A stretch of 64,000 nucleotides of DNA from Toxorhynchites rutilus septentrionalis (taxonomy: Eukaryota; Arthropoda; Insecta; Diptera; Culicidae): positions 254,723,994 through 254,787,993 of the forward strand of contig NC_073746.1 in NCBI RefSeq assembly GCF_029784135.1, written 5' to 3'. Every line of letters begins with the position of its first letter. Position 1 is the stretch's first letter. The position numbers and the translations under genes were made by a program. This document shows, in pieces, positions 10,732 through 23,069 of this stretch. The notes under the pieces were generated by a model. The model saw only the letters and a list, made by a program, of their open reading frames with translations, was not told where the DNA came from and did no database searches.

Positions 10732-10740
10732 ATATAATTG

Positions 10741-10795
10741 CGTAGTTCTACGTCGAAAATATACGGTCGTGTCCTAGATACAACCCCTTACAATT
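10741..10795 (-). repeat. Palindrome-family repeat, oligo-A-side end
   Basis: CGTAGTTCTACGTC is followed by ACGGTCGTGTCCTAGATACA and an oligo-T run. This is the reverse complement of the left end seen at 55795-55846, including the adjacent homopolymer. Confidence 0.7.
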
Positions 10796-13255
10796 TTTTT
10801 TACTTCGTATATTGTATGAATAAGATAAAAAAAACTCCATTCTGGAAAAGGGGTCTACGGGAGTATCTGGACAGGAAAATTATAAACCACCACTGCTTGC
10901 AACAAAAAACTCGTGGATAACCTACCGAAACAATTAATGACAGTTGTAATTGATTATGATGGTGATTGCGACTGATTGCTTTTTTCAATAATCCAATCAT
11001 TTGTCAGAAAAAAATGTCCTAATTAGCATGGCTGCGTAGAAATATTTTAATTCAGTTGTTGCAAAACCCTTTGGCGGTTTATCGAGAAATGGTCAATTCA
11101 TTGGGGTACATTTTTATTTTACATTCTACACCTTCATTTCAGACGTAGTTCAACGTTTAATATTCCTCGAACTTTACACAATGTGAATGAATTTTAATTC
11201 TCTTTCGCCCTTCAGTGTTTGACCAGTTTCACTGGTTTGAGTAAACCACGGAGAACATCTAGAAAAATGCTGAAAAACTAAAGCTCTTCCAATCTTCGAG
11301 AACATCAGTCATTTGAAACGATTTCTGTTTATGATGTAGAAACATTTTCAGTATCCCGGTTCTGAAACTACATTATTTCCTACAAAGAGATTCATCTCTA
11401 TTTACCAAGCTTTCATAATCATCTTTCTGGAAAATATAACTCGCACTTCTCCTACTTAAGTGGTAAAGTGGTTAGCGGATCTATCCTTGCGGAACTAAGG
11501 TACTCGGGATGGAAGCGAAAACGAGCGCATCGCATCGAAACGTCTGCAACAGAAATGGCTTTCCCGTAAGACGCTTCGCTATTTCCTCTCCACGGGATGT
11601 CGAAGATTGATTGCAAACTGTTCCCGTTTTTGTTTTAATCATCTATGATTGATTGGCAAAAACCGCTAGTGAACTCCTATGGTGGCGAGGAACGATAAAA
11701 CGAGAAAAAAACAAACACATTCCCGCTGTTCGTCCCACTAAGATGAAATTAAGCGTTGCTGAGATTGGTGGCCAAAAACCATCCAACTCAATTTCCTACG
11801 CGTACCGCTTAGGGTATAAAGTTAACGAAAGCAAACCGACAGCCAGCAAGCCAGCCAGCTGTAGCGTTCGCTTCTTTGAAGTTCTACTTTTATGACACTC
11901 AATGCTATGTGAAGCAAAGAGAAGAAAAAAAATTGGTTTCTTATCAACGTTTCCCCGAAGGCAGCCGGTTTTTCATCCTGGAGCTGGAAGCTGCAGACAC
12001 TGTTCTGAGGTTAACCGTACCATAACGTCTTTCCGATTTTCTATGCAAATACTGTCGCCTTATAAGAAATAATATTATTTTGCTCGACTAGCCAACTTCT
12101 CGTCTTCTGACTTTTTCTCCCGCTGAACCCCACCGAAAGCCTCACACAGAACCACAGTTCTTTTCCCTTTATCTCATTTTCTCCTACTTAATACACACAT
12201 ACCATTTTTCCGACAACCACACGTACTCGAGCGAGAGGGTGCGTTGATTCCATGCTTTTTTTTCGTTTTTCTCGTGTTCTCCGAAAGGACTTGATTCCGG
12301 CTAAGATGGTGTATATAATGTATGATAGGAGCAAAAACCCAGATGTGCTCAGGCAGCGTTTTCTTGGATCTCGGAAACGCATACACACAACATGTAATCC
12401 ACAATGTCCTTCCCAAAAGCTGGGTTGACACTCTCGGGTCGCAATCTGGAGTGGTTGCTCATCGCCGGAAATCTTGTGATGATTTTTTACAGGCTGCTTG
12501 GCGGAAAACAAGTGAATGGTGTTTTTTCGTGTTTCTGTTTTTCTCCATTGGATATATTCTCATCTCGTTGACGGCTGCAGCTTGGAGGAGAGGGTGCCAA
12601 AGGAATTACGTTTAATGGATATAATATGAAATGCAATGATTCGAACTCGGTGATCATGATCCGATTGATTATGAAAAAGGATGTTGTTCTCCTTGGCTGT
12701 CAAGGCTCAAAGGATTTGGCTGTAGTCGTGGTCAACAATTTTATGTGAAGATATGAAATCGTGGTCTGGTTCCGTTTATCTTTTTATTGCAGTCAAAAGG
12801 ATAATTTTATGTCGAAACAAAAATATGATTGTGACAAAAATGTACTATGAAAAAAAGGCATTCAGATTAAAAGTTGCTAGCGCCCTTAAAAAAAAAAGAT
12901 CGAGTGACTTAGTTCCTCATTTATGGAATTTATGGAATTTATGGAATTCCAGGATTAAAAGCATCATTTTTTTTATCTCTCTGCAACAAACGGCGTTAAA
13001 GCTCGCTCTTAGATTAAGATAAGATTAAGGTAAGATTGTTCCATTATTGAATTTGTAGAGGGGCAAAGATGCCAATGTTAATGATTTTTAAGGATTATCC
13101 AGGTTTTTGACATGTTTCTTGATATTCTGACAAGCACAAGATTTTTCTGAAGATTTTCTCTGAATAACTCCAACAGAAAATAATATAATCGCGAAGAGTA
13201 TTGTAGACTCACTACCAAAGTTCAGCTGGGGGAATCCTGAGAAATAAATGTTATA
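10796..13255. other. No recognised gene; one short tandem repeat
   Basis: Mostly unique-looking sequence, GC-richer around 11460-12000 and 12180-12620. A 9-bp unit TTTATGGAA is repeated three times near 12920-12950. Several frames of about 80-100 codons show no protein family I know. Confidence 0.4.
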
Positions 13256-13575
13256 ATAATTTTTTCTTCCTTTGATAGCACTAACATTCGATCATAAAAT
13301 GAAGTTGGGAAGTGTCTTCTAAGAGTAAAAAAAGGAGTGCATGAAGGGGAACAATATCTATCTCGATCTGGGCCGTGTATGTGGCAAAGCATGCGGAAAG
13401 CTTATTTGTCTTTTGTTCCGCTCGTTCGTATTAATCTTATATTGCTGTACCATGTATATTATACAAATGCTTACCAGTATTTGAGAGTCATGACATTTTC
13501 TGTTATGTTATTTCTCATTTAATGTTATAAATCGGGATGACAAAACATGAGTTAAAAATCAATTTTGGGTGTTCT
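13256..13575 (-). mobile_element. CACCCAAA MITE, partial copy
   Basis: Reverse-complement match to the left half of the elements at 16263-16831 and 52128-52716, ending in ATCAATTTTGGGTG near 13571. The other half is missing. Confidence 0.7.
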
Positions 13576-14165
13576 GACAAAAAAGAACCAAATAAATAAG
13601 CTGATGTTACCAAAATACTGCCAGTAGAAAAAATAAGGGGTTTGTATCCTGCACACAACAGCATTGTTGACGTTGCATTGTTGTAAAGTTATTTTATTCA
13701 AATCGCTTGTTTGTCACTTCGGAATTTGTTTTAAAATGTCTTGAAATTTTGGTGGCCCCGAAAAGGATCGATTGTGTGTGTGGTTTTGTAGAATCAGCAG
13801 AAGATGGTAGATGCATAAATAATTATTGCTCTCGCGAGAACAATACACAAAATGACTATAAGTCACAATTTTTTTCTTGTGTTAATGACAGCACTGCACT
13901 AAGCATACAACACAAATGTTTTCTTCTTCTTATTTTATAGCTATAACTGTCATCGTGGCGACCTTCCCTCATTTGACACATGCTCGGCTACAGACGAATA
14001 TATATATGTTCCACTACCCCCATTATTCCACATCTCTAATAAACAAAACACAAAACTATGATAACAACTTAAATTTACTTCTAGCAAAGTAAAAAATAAT
14101 GCTGGCCCCGGTAGAAACTATCCAGTATCGGTTCGCTAGTGTTGTCGTCTCCCCTGACCCCCTAT
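13576..14165. other. No recognised feature
   Basis: AT-rich, with only short frames. Confidence 0.4.
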
Positions 14166-14377
14166 CCAAGCTCGAGCAAAGTAAAAAATAACAAAAATAC
14201 ACAAGCTTTCTTCACCGGTCGGCATAAAAGCCTACTCTTTTTATCATTTAATTGAGTTCTACCTTGGATTTGAAGTTGCGAACAAAGTATAGTTTTTGGT
14301 TTATTCTCGATGCCAACATATAGTCTCTCACTGATGCATAACTTATTGCCAACATGGGTAGGTAAGCACATGATTGC

Positions 14378-14604
14378 ACAGAAAAATATGTATGGGAAAA
14401 TGTAACTTTCAATTTTCATCGATTCAAACAATTTAAGTATTAAGGAATTGTAATGTATAGCATATCAATCTTAGAGAATTTCCGATTCGATCGGTATGCG
14501 ATCATCAAAACCCGATTGCAGTAATAATAGTTATCGACTTTGAAACTATTTCATAAAAACGTGACTATTGTGATTTGGGACCCTTACTGGAAGACGTAGT
14601 CCTA
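14378..14604 (+). repeat. Palindrome-family repeat, 3' end region
   Basis: Parallel to 56740-56976: TATGGGAAAATG, then CATAAAAACGTGAC, then GGGACCCTTACTGGAAGACGTAGTCCTA in the same order and orientation. The palindrome is partly decayed here. Confidence 0.7.
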
Positions 14605-14619
14605 TTTGAAAAACAGGAA

Positions 14620-15500
14620 GTGGGTTATATCTATGGTATAACCGCAAGGGTGACGTAGGACTATCGTTGATTTAGAGATCATTTGTTTGAAGTTGAATCT
14701 GAATTCATTCTGAATGAATGAATATTTGGGAAACTTCGAAAACGAGAGCGTTACGTTGTAGGCACAAGGTTTTATGCATCCAATATTGGATACGGAAATA
14801 TCCTACTGATGGGGAAGAATAATCTTCAGAAGCTATCCTGTTAATTGCGATTGATTGAAAAATCACAAAACCAAATGTATTTGGCACAGTGTTACATGGA
14901 TAGAAAACATTAAAATAAACTCTTTCACATGAATGTATTTTTAAATTCCCAGAGGAACTGGCAGATTATATTCAGTATCGATTAGATATTTCCACATTTT
15001 CCTCGATACTGGAATTAGAGGGGAATGAACTCTCTGAGCTCGGAACTTTCGGCGACTGAGCAATAATCGATTGCGGGCGCATACAATATTGGATACGGAA
15101 ATATCCTACTGATGGGGAAGAATAATCTTCAGAAGCTATTCTGTTAATTGCGCTTGATTGAAAAATCATAAAACCAAATGTATTTGGTCACAGTGTTACA
15201 TGGATAGAAAACATTAAAATAAACTCTTTCACATGAATGTAATTTTAAATTCCCAGAGGAACTGGCAGATTATTTTCAGTAACGATTGGATATTTCCACA
15301 TTTTCCTCGATACTGGAAGCTCATCAGTGGTTTATGCCAACTCGATAACCACCTGTTAATAGCACTTGATTGAAACATATTTGGTCACAGTGTTACATGG
15401 ATAGAAAACATTCAAATAATCTCTTTTACATGAATGTATTTTTAAATTCCTAGAGGAACTGGCAGATTATTTTCCGGATCTTTCTCGATGCTGAATGGCA
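14620..15500. repeat. Threefold imperfect direct repeat within palindrome-family DNA
   Basis: A unit of about 230 bp (starting AATATTGGATACGGAAATAT, ending CCTCGATACTGGAA) occurs at 14783-15013 and 15087-15317. A shorter third unit lies at about 15350-15495. The upstream part (GGTTATATC...GATCATTTGTTTGAA near 14622) recurs at 28600-28680 and, inverted, at 36090-36150. Confidence 0.75.
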
Positions 15501-15520
15501 TCCAAACGGAAAGAATTCCG

Positions 15521-15546
15521 CGCGTGTATGTGTGTGTGTGTGTGTA
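15521..15546. repeat. (TG)n microsatellite
   Basis: A TGTATGTGTGTGTGTGTGTG run with one interruption. Confidence 0.9.
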
Positions 15547-15749
15547 GCGGCTGCTTCGAGATCTTCCCGGGGAACCGTTTGTGGCATCACTTTCCTCCTG
15601 ATGGATTCTCTTCTGGCCTAAGGTGCACAAACAGGCTCTTGGTGACACCGTTTATCCGCGCTTATGATAAATGAAGAGTTTCACCACAACAGCGACAACA
15701 TGCTCCAATCGCTGTTCAATTAGAACTGAGTGGATTTCCGAGCGGCGCT

Positions 15750-16009
15750 CGCTTATATACCGATTGGTGATTTCAATAGCCTGTTTTGAAAGCAAATTTA
15801 AGACTATTGAAACAAGTTTTTGGATCAGAAAGTAACAAGTATAGAACGCGTAGGCATTTTATCTTTCGAATGAAGTGTTTATCATACAATTTCGTTCAGT
15901 TGTTTAAGAGCTATTAACACTCAAAATCTCGGTCTCCGGCGTAACGCTTTCGTTTTCGAAACTTTGATTTTACACCCCGGTATAGAAATGAAAGACGTAG
16001 TCCTACGTC
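15750..16009 (+). repeat. Palindrome-family repeat, complete 3' end
   Basis: Ends in GACGTAGTCCTACGTC (15994-16009), preceded by ACACCCCGGTATAGAAATGA. The same block, inverted, lies at 34350-34620, including the CGAAAGATAAAATG-like part. Confidence 0.8.
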
Positions 16010-16196
16010 AAAAGAACGAAGTGATATTGCTTTATGTCATTGCTCTTTACACGCTCCAAAACCGGTCAATTAAATAGTGAAGATGTTTGCTGTGGAATTA
16101 TTGACGTAAGCGGCTTACTCACCAGACTAGTGATGATGAGAAATCGCTTTATCATTAACGAATGATGCTCACTTGCTCTCTTCATACTTATACAGA

Positions 16197-16262
16197 GAAA
16201 AAAAGTCACAGGAGGGTTGTGTCCGAGACACGATCGCATAGTAGGAACAAAAGCTCTCTCTA
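16197..16262 (+). repeat. Palindrome-family repeat, oligo-A-side end
   Basis: An A-run (16198-16204) is followed within a few bases by AGGAGGGTTGTGTCCGAGAC and ACGATCGCAT, the same end as at 55795. It leads directly into the minisatellite interrupted by the MITE at 16263. Confidence 0.75.
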
Positions 16263-16831
16263 CACCCAAAGTTAATTTTTAGCACATTTTCTGGCATCCC
16301 GATTTATTACATTAAATGAGCTGAAAGATAACATAAAATGTTCTACTCCCCAATACATGTATATCATTTGCATAATATATATGCTAGAGCCAATATGAGG
16401 GAGCGAAACAGGAGACACATTTAAATGAAAGCTTTTCGTATAGTTTACCAAATACACGGCCCAGACAGAGAAAGATATATTCTCGTTCATGTTCTTCTTT
16501 ATCGGCTTAGAAAACACCTTCCAACTTCATTTTATGATGAGGTGTAATATTAATACGCTCCTTTATAATAGCGCTGGCAGCTATATGGATAGCGTGGTCA
16601 TGTAAAGTAACTTTGCATTCCAGCCGGCCTTGTTTCGATCCCCATTGACGTCGTATGGTTTTTTTTGCACAATCCCAAATAAAAAGAGAAAAGAAAACAT
16701 AAAGCGATGTCTGCTCGCATACATACAAACCATTTTCAAGCTTCATTATTTGCGCATTTGACTCTCATGACCAAGAAATGGCATCTTTTCTGCCAAAGAT
16801 GGCATGTTTTCTGCCAACGTTAGTTTGGGTG
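16263..16831. mobile_element. CACCCAAA MITE with internal tRNA-like boxes, copy A
   Basis: Starts CACCCAAAGTTAATT and ends TAGTTTGGGTG, flanked by TA on both sides. Removing it restores the minisatellite sequence CTCTCTACTTTCATG, so the insertion point is exact. About 569 bp, collinear with 52128-52716. The interior has a tRNA-like stretch with CGATCCCCATTG near 16637. No transposase. The TA target and short inverted ends fit a Tc1/mariner-type MITE. Confidence 0.82.
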
Positions 16832-17060
16832 TACTTTCATGTATTTGCAATGCCGATTTCCCCCAGGCAGCTTGGTTTTGATGTCTCTGTTAGGGAATAC
16901 ATTTCGGTAAGAACAAAAGCTCCCTCTACTTTTATGTATTTGCAATGCCGATTTCCTCCAGGCAGCTTGGTTTTGATGTCTCTGTTAGGCAACACATTTC
17001 GGTGGGAACAAAAGCTCCACCTACTTTTATGTATTTGCTAAACCGATTTCCTCCATTGAG
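16832..17060 (+). repeat. Minisatellite, about 95-bp unit
   Basis: Two full units and a partial third of a repeat containing GTATTTGCAATGCCGATTTC, then CAGGCAGCTTGGTTTTGATG, then GGAACAAAAGCTCC. Related arrays lie at 23070-23245 and 28705-28870. It forms part of the palindrome family. Confidence 0.85.
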
Positions 17061-17061
17061 C

Positions 17062-17450
17062 GGTAGCGATTCCCTTTCACAGTGACGTACCGGTCTTGAT
17101 CATAACGAAAGAAGTACGGCCCAATGGCGCCGCCGGACCATAAATAGCACCAAACCGTAATTTTTTCGGTATGCAATGGTAACTTATGGAGTATGTGTAG
17201 ATTGCTGCCTGATCAATAACGCATATTTTGCCTATTGACGAAGCCATTCAGCCAGAAATGAGCCTCATCGCTGAAGATGATTTTTCGATGAAAATCCGGA
17301 TCATTTTCAAGTTGCTCAGCCCAATTCACGAATATACGATGCTTCTGGTGGTCAAAAGGCTTCAATTCTTGCATCAATTTGAACGTTTTGTAAGAATATA
17401 GGCCAAGATCTTTTCGTGAAATTCGCCACAACGACGTCACCTTTCGGTCT
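17062..17450 (-). pseudogene. Tc1/mariner-superfamily transposase fragment
   Basis: The minus-strand frame carries KIIFSDEAHFWLNGFVNRQN, the first catalytic aspartate region of a transposase group common in insect genomes. After one stop it continues with KITVWCYLWSGGAIGPYFF and YVTVKGNRYRSM, the expected downstream block. Both ends are missing, as are the second and third catalytic residues. The left edge is cut by the minisatellite. Confidence 0.75.
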
Positions 17451-17459
17451 ACGGTCTAT

Positions 17460-17989
17460 CGTTCCTATTGAAATACCCGTTGTTATAAGGTAATATAATA
17501 TACCTAGTCGAAATGGAGTACAATTTGAATATATCACATTATCAATTATCATATGACCAATTGCAATTACGTCTGATATTTTAAAAGGGCGTATTCAAAA
17601 CAATTGATCTTTTTTCTGAAAATCGTAGCTCAAAATTCAGGTTTCTGATAAAGATATAATGTTTGACAATGTTGATGGAAAAACAAAAATAACATTTTCA
17701 ATACACTGTTAAAAAATCGTACTCAAAAATTTAATTTAATATTAAAAACTTGTGTATCTCAAAACAACAACTCCTCCGTGCCAACCCTCACCCACTTCGA
17801 TATTTTTTTGGAAAAAACTTCTAATTTAACAAAGTTTGATGTATTGTGATGCCTTGTAGGACTCTCCAAAATGGAGACATGAATTTTTAAAAATTTATAA
17901 AATTTTCATGTTGGATCGCATGTAGATTCTATTTTCCATGTTACTTTTCTTAAATGGTTGTGATTTCACAATGTACAATAGGACCCCGA
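17460..17989. other. No recognised feature
   Basis: AT-rich, no supported feature. Confidence 0.4.
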
Positions 17990-18002
17990 ATATCCAAGTA
18001 AT

Positions 18003-18279
18003 TCTTCTTCTTCTTGAATGGCCTTAACGTTCCCTGTGGAACTTTTGCCGTCTCAACGGATGCATTAAATAGCGTCATTTATTAATACTTAGTTGAGATT
18101 TCTTAAGCCAATAACACGCCTTGAATGTATTCCGAGGGGCAAGCTCTAGAATACGCGTGACCACAGTGCAAGTCGAAGGAAATTTCTCTGACGAAAAATC
18201 CCCGGCCAGAACGGGAATCGAACCCGAACACCCGGCATGATAATGAGAGACGCTAACCACTCGGCCACGGGTGCACTAC
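18003..18279 (-). mobile_element. tRNA-derived SINE with (GAA)n tail, copy 2
   Basis: Exact 13-bp TSD ATATCCAAGTAAT (17990-18002 and 18280-18292). On the minus strand: a tRNA-like head with GTGGCCGAGTGGTTAGCG and GGGTTCGATTCCCG, a body shared with 4160-4457, and a (GAA)n tail. Total 277 bp. Confidence 0.9.
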
Positions 18280-18329
18280 ATATCCAAGTAATAATATCTT
18301 TAAATGCTCAATGCTCTGATGATATAACT

Positions 18330-18872
18330 TTAAAATTAATATCACAATTGATCCTCAAAATAACCCATTGGTTTCACTATCATTTTATGTAAGAATTACA
18401 TTTGAATTATAACATAATAGGAAAAAATCTAACAGCACTACTCATTATCGTTTGTGTTTGACGTTCGCTTAGCGTGAGCATGTAGAATTTAACCGTTAAT
18501 TAATATTTAAATTTCAGATTAAATATTAATTAACGATGATTGAATTCTAATTTCGGACACTTTATTTTGTAATTTTTTGAACGAAAATTACATTACACTT
18601 GATTATATTTTATAGTCAACTGCGAAACACTTACCAAGCAATCACAGTAACCTGATAACGATGATGAGAACTGATAAAACACGAGAGAAATTAAAATACT
18701 GATGAAGGGGTAAATTCTACGTGCTCACGCTAAGCAAACATCAAACTCAAACGATAATTAGTAGTGCTGTTGGATTTTTTCCTACTATGTAATAAATCAA
18801 ATGTAATTCTCAAATGATGTGATAGTGAACCCAAGGGATTACTCTAAAGAAGCAATTGTGATATTAATTTTA
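18330..18872. mobile_element. Foldback element with 161-bp arms
   Basis: Left arm 18330-18490 and right arm 18712-18872 are inverted copies of each other at roughly 85% identity by eye. Shared landmarks are TTAAAATTAATATCACAATT, GGAAAAAATCTAACAGCACT and CTTAGCGTGAGCA. A perfect 16-bp hairpin (CGTTAATTAATATTTA and its complement, 18494-18535) lies in the spacer. A single diverged arm is present at about 58250-58360. No TSD was established. Confidence 0.75.
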
Positions 18873-19074
18873 ACCAAATAATTTTGAAATATAGTATAAA
18901 TAATACACGATGAACTTCTAATAGAAGAAACGTTGATTCCTCCCTATGTTTCTGTGTATCCTGCAATTCATCATCTCACGGTAAAAGTAAGCCTCACGTT
19001 ACTCCTGCAGTGGCCACAAGTGCGTTCTGAGATATCTCTAATAAAGACGTAGAACCTACGAAGAATCATACTTC

Positions 19075-19295
19075 GGACGCTTAAGGCACAAACGACGAAG
19101 CGCCAAAAAATTGAGGAAAGGAAAAGAAAAACTGAGTTGAAACGGAAAGAAAAAGAAATCCAAACATTAGCTTAGTTGAGGAAACAAAAAGAACGGATCA
19201 AGCAGAAAAAATAACTTGAACAACTGAAAATGGCAAGAGAAGCTGAAAATTCGAAAGCAAAATTGGTACTAAAGAGTAATGACAAAATAGATTAA
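19075..19295 (+). pseudogene. Lys/Glu-rich coiled-coil coding remnant
   Basis: The frame reads RQKIEERKRKTELKRKEKE, then KQKERIKQKK, then MAREAENSKAKL, with in-frame TAG and TAA inside. It resembles the charged C-terminal tail of many pogo/jerky-type transposases, but no DDE motif is present here. A decayed palindrome motif lies just upstream at 19046. Confidence 0.35.
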
Positions 19296-19299
19296 ACTA

Positions 19300-22200
19300 T
19301 GTAACAACAATTTAGAATGCTTCGAAGCACGTTATTAATATCGTTATAAATTTAACTACCTTTCTGAAATTTCATTTAACTCGCGATTGGACTGCGGTTG
19401 AGGTATGATGCATGATGTGTCGGCTGACCAATCTCTCTCAATTTTTCGCATACACTTGAACAGAACTGCGAGGCGATTACAAACTAAAACCTGACGGAAT
19501 CGAAATCTAGCATCAGTATAGAATTTTCATCACGATTTATCTCCATTCCCTTTACGTTCTGAAAAGTTGTTTGGTCTGGCAAGAAGCGTCCCAAAACTTC
19601 TTCGTCAGGATCCTTTCGTGTGTTTCCCTCATCCCTTTCCCTCATGTTTTGCCTGGTAATTTTGGTTCAATGTGCAACTTTTACAAATCTAATCTAAGGC
19701 TCAGTGTACTAATAATAGCGAAAGACAAAAATAATATCTATTGTGGTGGAATCCATTGATTTTCAGTTGTACAATATCGTCGCACAACTTGTAGTCAAAA
19801 AGACAGAAGATACAGCAGAATGAACAACAAAACGAGGGATCACTCTGAATTGGTGCAAAAAATTATTTCTCGCTCACTCTTATTTTTCTTATACTACATT
19901 GTTTATCGCTAATTCTCAAACCCCTGCTCCCGTGTGATTTAATTTGTGTACCATCCTTAATACACAAATTTTTTTTCGCGTTTCTAATCAGATTGCATGG
20001 TTTCACTCAAAACTTGCGAAGCAACATGCCTGATCAACTTATAACTTTTTTGAAACAAACTTTTGATTTATTGTAAAGTGTGAAGCATCATAATGTGCTA
20101 AATCCTACGTTTTGGTTAGTCCAATCTGTGCACCTGAAATTGTACCGTCTGATACGAGCAACTAAAGGAGCAGCTAAGTACTGTTTCAATATATTGATAC
20201 CATTACAAAAATTTAAAGGATATAAACTATATTTCGAAAGAGCCATAGCATTATTAGAAAATATTGAATAAAATTCAAGATAAATTCTTGTGAACAAATG
20301 ATACAACCGATCATTTTGACCGGTCGGTAGTTCTAGTGTTAAGGCATCGAAAAAATAATTTCGATTTTCCAAATTTCCTTTATTCCCCCCTTCGAAGATT
20401 TTCGAGGATGAAAAAAGGGACATGGTTTGAGCGGTTTGAGGCACCTCTAAACCCATGTCCAATCGAGCTGTTTTTTTTTTTTTGAAAAATTGCCACCCTA
20501 ATCTACATACACCAAGATAAAAATGATGATAAAATTTTTGAATGAAAAATTTTCTCTATTTTTTTGCCTAGTGTAGTAAATTGTGCAAACAGTCTGAGAG
20601 TTCTCTTCAATCTTAAACTGAAGTCATATTTAGGGGAGGGGCATATTGTTATATGAATAGCAATCATTTGAGTGATATGAAAAAAATAAATAGTCGAAAT
20701 GAAGCCTAAAGAAGATCATGAGTACAAAGTTTCGAGTTATACCATTCATATCCAACAACAGAGAGAGGTTCAAAACAAATATAAACCGGATAATTTGATG
20801 TATTTACATATCAGTTTTACATAATAGAACCTGTTGAGTAATTTTTTCAGTGTTACACGAAAGCATTACCGCGAGTATATTGTAAATAAAGAGAAGTTAG
20901 ATGTCATGCAATCATCGCTCGAATGAAGAGAACAGCTTTCATTCATATGTGCAATCTGCTCATAGCCGAAAACATTTCAGTTGGAATTATTTTCCTTACT
21001 ATGATTCCTCCACTGCCAGAAATGGACATAGAAAAGTGTACAGTCAATCATTTGAGATTGGAATGATGTAAACAATTTCATTGGCCTAGTTTTCCGATAT
21101 CGAATCAACCGACCTATGGATGGCAAATCCAAACAGTATGGCCAGAGTGAAGACTTCCCATGATTTTTATCCATCTCAACTGTAGTCAAACATACTTGGG
21201 ACGCTTGAAAGGATCGCTCGTTCCTCATCGTTCCGTTTTCCATCTCACAACGGAGCAACTTCTCGAACGCTATGTGTACACATCGCATCAAATTGAAATA
21301 TTTCTTCCAACGAAATGTTTTTGTGCATATTTCTTCTGCCGGACCACACAACCTTCCGCCCTGGATGCTGCTTCGAAGGATTCCAGCTTTTGTCTCGAGG
21401 TTAACTTTCAGTCAAAGAATCTATCCGTCTCAGTTGGTTCCCGGTCCTGGGTGGGGCTGTTTTTTTTTTGATCATCCACGTTTCTACACAATTTTCTCCC
21501 CTTCTATCACTGGCCTGTTCTGCCGATGGAAACATCTACATTTCTGCTCTCTTTATGAACATTACAATTCAATTATGTACCCTCTCATGGCGTGGAGGCT
21601 GCTTGTATCAGATGTTCCACTGCAGAGAATGTTTGAACTCTCGGAAAGTAAACGTCTGATTGGACTGACAAAGCAGGAAAATCAACGAACAAAATCTTCC
21701 GCTCGCCGATATATTTAAGCAATGCATAAAACTTATAACTTTATTGAACAGCAGTGAAGGGGAATTTATTACTTTATTTAAAGAAAACTGCCACATGCTA
21801 GCGACTCTCTAACTTGACATTCTTTCTAACTCTATTACGAGACTGAAGTGAGACCAGGGTGGATTGTTGGGCGAAAATAAGGAACTTTTGTTTATCGTCC
21901 TAATCGTCACTGTGTGATGGCTTCGTGTAAAGTATTGCCGAATTTATCGGGATAGTAAATTTAGCCAAAATTTTGGTTCATGATGGTTTCCGTATATGGT
22001 TTTAAAATGAACAGTTATAGTAATCAACGCTGCTTTTCTTAATGGTTGTGGTTTCAGATAGACAGAGCGTTCGCATCGACCTTGATAGTATGGAAAAAAG
22101 TACATCTGATAATTTTATAACGAAAAATTTAAATCACTCGAGTAACTGATGAAAGAATTGAGTTGTTTCTGATGAAAATCTCGCTCTGTTCGTTCTATCA

Positions 22201-23060
22201 CAGAAGCAATCAAGTGCATTTTTAAGAAAATCGAGCAGGACTGTCATACCAGAAACATCCAGGAAAGTATTTATATAAAATAACGATAATAATAGTAATA
22301 ACTATTCATGAAAATAGGAAGATCAAAATGGTAGTTTGGTTGTAGTAGTTGACGTAGGATTCCGTTAGACTACGATGTTGGATATGCTGAAAAGGGCCGT
22401 TCTGTTTGGTTGTTCGGTATTGTTTGTTCACTTCACCAGTGGATGGTACGTATCAGATAAAAGATGTCGAAGTGGAACCATATATGATGAAAACCGCCCC
22501 CTGTGATCCTAGACGAGATGCCTCCTGTATTATATGATAATTACCAATACCGAACACAATTATCATTTCTTCTTATCAGTAAAAACATGTTACTTTAATA
22601 TAGAGAAAACATTTGAAATGGAAAAGGTAAATTTCTTTTATAATTTTTATAATTTATACGTGTGTTTATAAAACCCAATGCGAATTTTAATTGCACTAAC
22701 AATATCTATACTATACTGTATGTAGAGTATATGGGAAATCAATTTTTCTAATATTTCTGCACTTTTCCAATTTTTCTTGGGACAAAATGAACACAACAAA
22801 ACAGACAGCTTAAACCGAACGACCCATTCTCGAGGGGTAACACACCTTGGTTTGTATTTATGAAAAATTGAAATAAATCGTTTCATATATCAAGTCATTT
22901 TTAATACAACTGCTACCATATACAATTTTACACTTACACTTGTTCTAAATTTTTCACAATACACGATCGGTCATTGATAATAAATTTCACGAAGCAACTA
23001 ACATTAAAGTTCCAAATTTAAATTTTATTTGCTAGAATTAATCGTATCACTCACCTTACT
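19300..23060. other. No recognised gene
   Basis: About 3.8 kb with only short frames. Some 100-150 codon frames on both strands at 20080-20460 and 20977-21720 overlap each other and show no motif I know. A diverged palindrome-family motif lies at 22351-22374. Confidence 0.4.
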
Positions 23061-23069
23061 TGCAATATA

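Noticed and set aside
20977..21720. Overlapping 103-148 codon frames as genes
   Set aside because: Frames on both strands overlap extensively, with no splice context, no motif and no coding-like periodicity that I can see.
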